NCBI RefSeq assembly: GCF_000738005.1 | Contig: NZ_JHAL01000002.1 | Span: 248,001 to 312,000 of the forward strand | Reading direction: 5' to 3' | Length of the DNA: 64,000 nt | Source: Bifidobacterium crudilactis | Lineage (GTDB): Bacteria; Actinomycetota; Actinomycetes; Actinomycetales; Bifidobacteriaceae | Shown: positions 61,217 through 64,000 of the stretch, in pieces | Position numbering within the stretch: position 1 is the stretch's first letter | Layout: every line of letters starts with the position of its first letter | The notes under the pieces: model-generated | The model's input: the letters and a program-made list of their open reading frames with translations, nothing else | Databases searched by the model: none | What the model was told of the DNA's origin: nothing | Program-made: the position numbers and the translations under genes

Positions 61217-64000
61217 CTATCGACGTCTTCTGAGCGCGATGAGCATCGTGACTGCGGCAATTGCCAGGGCGGTGGCAGTCACGGCAATCAGAGCCGTGTT
61301 CGTACCGGTCCGGGCCAAAGCGAGGTGCTTGGTGACCGATGTGCCGGATGTCGAGGCTGATGAATCAGCCGGATTGCTTGGATTGGCTTGATTGGAAGGT
61401 TCTGAAGGAGCGGGGGAAGGCTGGGCATCGTCGTCAACGATGATTTCGAAGCTGCTCTCTACCTGAACCCCATTGTCCGTGAAGCGCACCGTCACCACAT
61501 GCTTCCCGGAAGATGATGAGTCAAAGCCCATGATTGAAATACGAGGGTCTGAAGGATCGAGCGTCGTCGTGGCGCTGGTCTCACCGTTCTTCGTATACAC
61601 GGCTGAAATGTTCAGCTTGTGGATATCCAGTGCCTCGCCTTTGGCGTAATGCGTCTTTGCCGTATCGACCTTGAGCCCGGTGAGTTTCGGCAGTACTCCG
61701 AAATTCACGCTGTATATTCGTTGAGTGCTGTTGTCGGCTGCGGTGACGGTGATTGTTGCCTTTCCTCCGTTGCCGGCGTCGGCCTGTTCGATGTTCACGG
61801 TTGCCGCGGAGTCCTTCGCGTATGCGGTCAGCTGTGGATAGGACGAGGCGTCGCCTGCAAGAGCGGAGTCGTACGTAACGACCGCCGGGTCGAAGCCCGA
61901 CAGAGGAACGCCGTTCAATCTGATGTCGTCAAGGTCCGCCACATGTGCAGGTGAAGGGGCCGAGCTGCTTTCCAATATCCTGACCTCGGCCACTTTGGTG
62001 TAATAGTTGGCGTTATCCGCATAGGTGAATGACAGACGTATGCCGGCTGTCAAGGGGAGAGCAGACAGGTCAACGGTGGTCGTATCGCCACGATTGATGT
62101 TGATGCCGGTACTTGCCGAGATTCCCGAGTCCTTCCACGTATTGTCGGTTGCGTCGAGATAGTGTACGGAGAAGCTCTTGGCCGTGGCCTCTCCGTATGA
62201 GACGAGAGCCAGCGAGTTCAGCTTTCTTGGGGTGTCGAAGGTGTATTGCAGTGAAGGGGCGTTGTCTCCGCCGCCGTTTTTCCAATTCGACCATGCCGTA
62301 TTGATGTTGCCGTCGCAACTCTTCGCGGCTGTATTCGTTCCTTCGGTATACGAGGCGATGGCCTGAGAGCAGAATATCTGCGCGAGGTTATCCCCATCGG
62401 AAATCTGCGGAGTGGTGACGAATACATGCAGGACGGCCGGAATCGTTCCTCCTGCACCGTTCTGTGCGACACCGGTGATGGTGAGGGTGCCGACTGTGGA
62501 GAGCTTGGCGTCGTCGAGACCCGAGAAGTCCCAGGTCACCGGGGTGGGCGTGCCCGGAGAATCGAGAACGTGTGCCGTCACCGTTGCCGGGGCCTTCGAT
62601 TCGACCTCGGATGCCGCAGTGCCCGAAGCGACGGTGAGAGAGCTTGGATCGCTGACCGTAAATGCTCCGACCGCTACGACGAGGGTGGCTTGAATCTCGT
62701 TGCCGAAGATATCCCGGGCCTCGCCGGTTATGCGATGGCTGCCTGCCGTATCCACCGCCCTTCGTACGGCCGCATCGTCCCATCGCACGGAGACGGGTGT
62801 GCCTTCACCCCAGGAGTAATACGGCGTGACGGTGTCGGGGAGTTGCGGCACCACCGATATAGGCGTCTGTATGGTCGGTGTCCGCACCCCCTGGGGTTGT
62901 GTTGACGCGAAGGTCCATGCCTGGCTGTCGCTGCCTGAGGAGGTCCAGAGCCCCACTTTCGTCCCGGAATCCGTCTTCTGGCCGTCCACATCCAGCGATT
63001 GCTGTGCGGCGGAGTTCGTCAGACTCCATTCCCTCCCGTTCTCGGTGTTCAGAATCCATGTTGCTCTGGGGTCACTCAGCGCGGATTGCAGTGTCATGTC
63101 GGATAGTGCATTCGTGCCGTTGTTGGATACCAGCACCTTGCCTTCCGCATTCTGCAACACGTAGGATCGTAGATTGGGTCTGGAACCGGCTGAGGTATCG
63201 AGTGCCGTGAATTTCCAGATTTGCGTCCCCGCTTCTTGTGCATTCGATGCGCTTTCGCGGAGAGACAATGCCGAATCGCCGGTGGAAACCGCGGAGAGTG
63301 CCTTGGCGGAGTGTTTGCCGATGATCTGGTAGCTTTCGCCGTCCTTTACCGCTGCGGCGTCGTCGGCGACTCCGGTCACACCCCGGAGCTGCAGGGAGGC
63401 GATGGAATGTGCCGGCACCGTGAGCGTTGCGGTGTTCTTCTCGGCATCGATGGTGACGGCATCGTGCGACTGTTTGATGTTGCTGGTTTTGTTGAGTACC
63501 TCCGGCGTCGCATACTGCTCGCCTTTGGCGATGTCTTCGTCGGAGGAGGTCCGTGTGAGATAGAGCGTGCCTGTCGCGTCGTCGGCGATGTGCGCGTAAT
63601 TGGAAAGATCGACGGTGAACTGCTGGTCACGAGCCGTGTTGTTGGTGTGGATGACCGTCTGTACCTTGCCGTCCGCGGACTGTGCGGTGAAGTTGTCGTT
63701 CTGGCTCGAGTTGGCGATGACGTTGTCGCCTTCGCCGACGAATTGCGTGTAGGCGCGGATGCCGTTGTATTTCGCATTCACCAGAACCCGGCAGGGTGAG
63801 ATGCCCTGTGTGGAACCGTTGTTGTTGTCCACTCGTCGCTGGGAGTAGAGTTTGCCGTCGGTTCCTGCCACGGTGCAGTCGAAATCGATGAGGACCGTTC
63901 CCCAGTTGGTGTTCTCTCCGGCTGGATTGAGAGTGTTGCCCTCATCGTCCGTCGAGCCTTCCTGCATGTTGTACAGGTCTTCGACAACCTGCCAGAAGGT
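61217..64000 (-). CDS. Sortase-anchored multidomain glycanase, C-terminal part (GH30-type endo-beta-1,6-galactanase likely)
   Basis: The gene runs off the window end, so the catalytic part is missing. The first visible segment (TFWQVVEDLYNMQEGS and a following NWGTVLIDFDC) resembles the end of GH30 endo-beta-1,6-galactanases. Counting from the first internal Met at 63967, a ricin-like segment (about 210-355), two Ig-like domains (380-435, 440-520), a discoidin/CBM32-type domain (530-690), two more beta-sandwich domains and a Pro/Ser-rich linker follow. It ends with LARTG (a sortase signal), a hydrophobic helix and RRRR. It is thus fixed to the wall outside, feeding the ABC transporter and the GH42 and GH51 enzymes of this locus. 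Confidence 0.7.
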   Translation of the reverse strand, partial: TFWQVVEDLYNMQEGSTDDEGNTLNPAGENTNWGTVLIDFDCTVAGTDGKLYSQRRVDNNNGSTQGISPCRVLVNAKYNGIRAYTQFVGEGDNVIANSSQNDNFTAQSADGKVQTVIHTNNTARDQQFTVDLSNYAHIADDATGTLYLTRTSSDEDIAKGEQYATPEVLNKTSNIKQSHDAVTIDAEKNTATLTVPAHSIASLQLRGVTGVADDAAAVKDGESYQIIGKHSAKALSAVSTGDSALSLRESASNAQEAGTQIWKFTALDTSAGSRPNLRSYVLQNAEGKVLVSNNGTNALSDMTLQSALSDPRATWILNTENGREWSLTNSAAQQSLDVDGQKTDSGTKVGLWTSSGSDSQAWTFASTQPQGVRTPTIQTPISVVPQLPDTVTPYYSWGEGTPVSVRWDDAAVRRAVDTAGSHRITGEARDIFGNEIQATLVVAVGAFTVSDPSSLTVASGTAASEVESKAPATVTAHVLDSPGTPTPVTWDFSGLDDAKLSTVGTLTITGVAQNGAGGTIPAVLHVFVTTPQISDGDNLAQIFCSQAIASYTEGTNTAAKSCDGNINTAWSNWKNGGGDNAPSLQYTFDTPRKLNSLALVSYGEATAKSFSVHYLDATDNTWKDSGISASTGININRGDTTTVDLSALPLTAGIRLSFTYADNANYYTKVAEVRILESSSAPSPAHVADLDDIRLNGVPLSGFDPAVVTYDSALAGDASSYPQLTAYAKDSAATVNIEQADAGNGGKATITVTAADNSTQRIYSVNFGVLPKLTGLKVDTAKTHYAKGEALDIHKLNISAVYTKNGETSATTTLDPSDPRISIMGFDSSSSGKHVVTVRFTDNGVQVESSFEIIVDDDAQPSPAPSEPSNQANPSNPADSSASTSGTSVTKHLALARTGTNTALIAVTATALAIAAVTMLIALRRRR

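Overview
The window looks like part of a Bifidobacterium-type chromosome (Actinobacteria, moderately high GC). Family-level protein features support this: actinobacterial DapD, no programmed frameshift in prfB, a DUF3180 protein after a fused FolB-FolK, a YkoE-type ECF component, and GH42/GH51/sortase-anchored glycosidases typical of gut bifidobacteria. The species cannot be fixed from the sequence alone. No prophage, insertion sequence, CRISPR array or rRNA operon is visible. Almost everything is core genome, plus one carbohydrate locus at the right end.

Layout. 1-3947: two family 2 glycosyltransferases, an AI-2E-type membrane protein and the start of a membrane protein. 4057-6656: an ABC exporter. 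6660-13492: dacB, tilS, hpt, ftsH, an eroded folBK fusion and a DUF3180 gene, closely packed. 13667-19148 (minus strand): tesB, ettA, prmC, prfA, rpmE. 19509-21635: a YihS-like sugar isomerase facing an SDR dehydrogenase. 22372-25859: a CAT-anticodon tRNA, an ECF S component, sua5 and a WecA/TagO-type transferase. 25941-33112: guaB, orn, a PIF1-like helicase, proS and an accessory SSB. 33238-39445: pepO, map, gltA, dapD and a small membrane protein. 39667-45506: prfB, ftsE, ftsX, a secreted CHAP hydrolase and smpB. 45789-51686: a polar amino-acid ABC transporter, glmS and an RluA-type pseudouridine synthase. 51787-64000: a LacI regulator, a sugar ABC transporter, a GH42 galactosidase, a GH51 arabinofuranosidase and the C-terminal part of a sortase-anchored, probably GH30, glycanase. 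The last block reads as a locus for arabinogalactan-type glycans: a surface enzyme releases oligosaccharides, the ABC system imports them, and GH51 and GH42 finish them inside the cell under LacI control.

The most unusual material is non-coding. (1) An array of about six hairpin units in 35350-35703 keeps flanking boxes while the stems change sequence but stay self-complementary. (2) A 69-71 bp palindromic element occurs four times (32189, 38101, 44731, 50682), each time downstream of a plus-strand gene, with compensatory arm changes. (3) Eight tandem 14-bp units lie at 60946-61057. (4) A 17-bp inverted repeat at 13520/13616 shares 15 bp with a site at 28478. Two coding oddities stand out: dacB carries a pair of compensating frameshifts just before its KTG motif, and the FolB-FolK fusion has lost active-site motifs of both domains while no folE or folP lies beside it.
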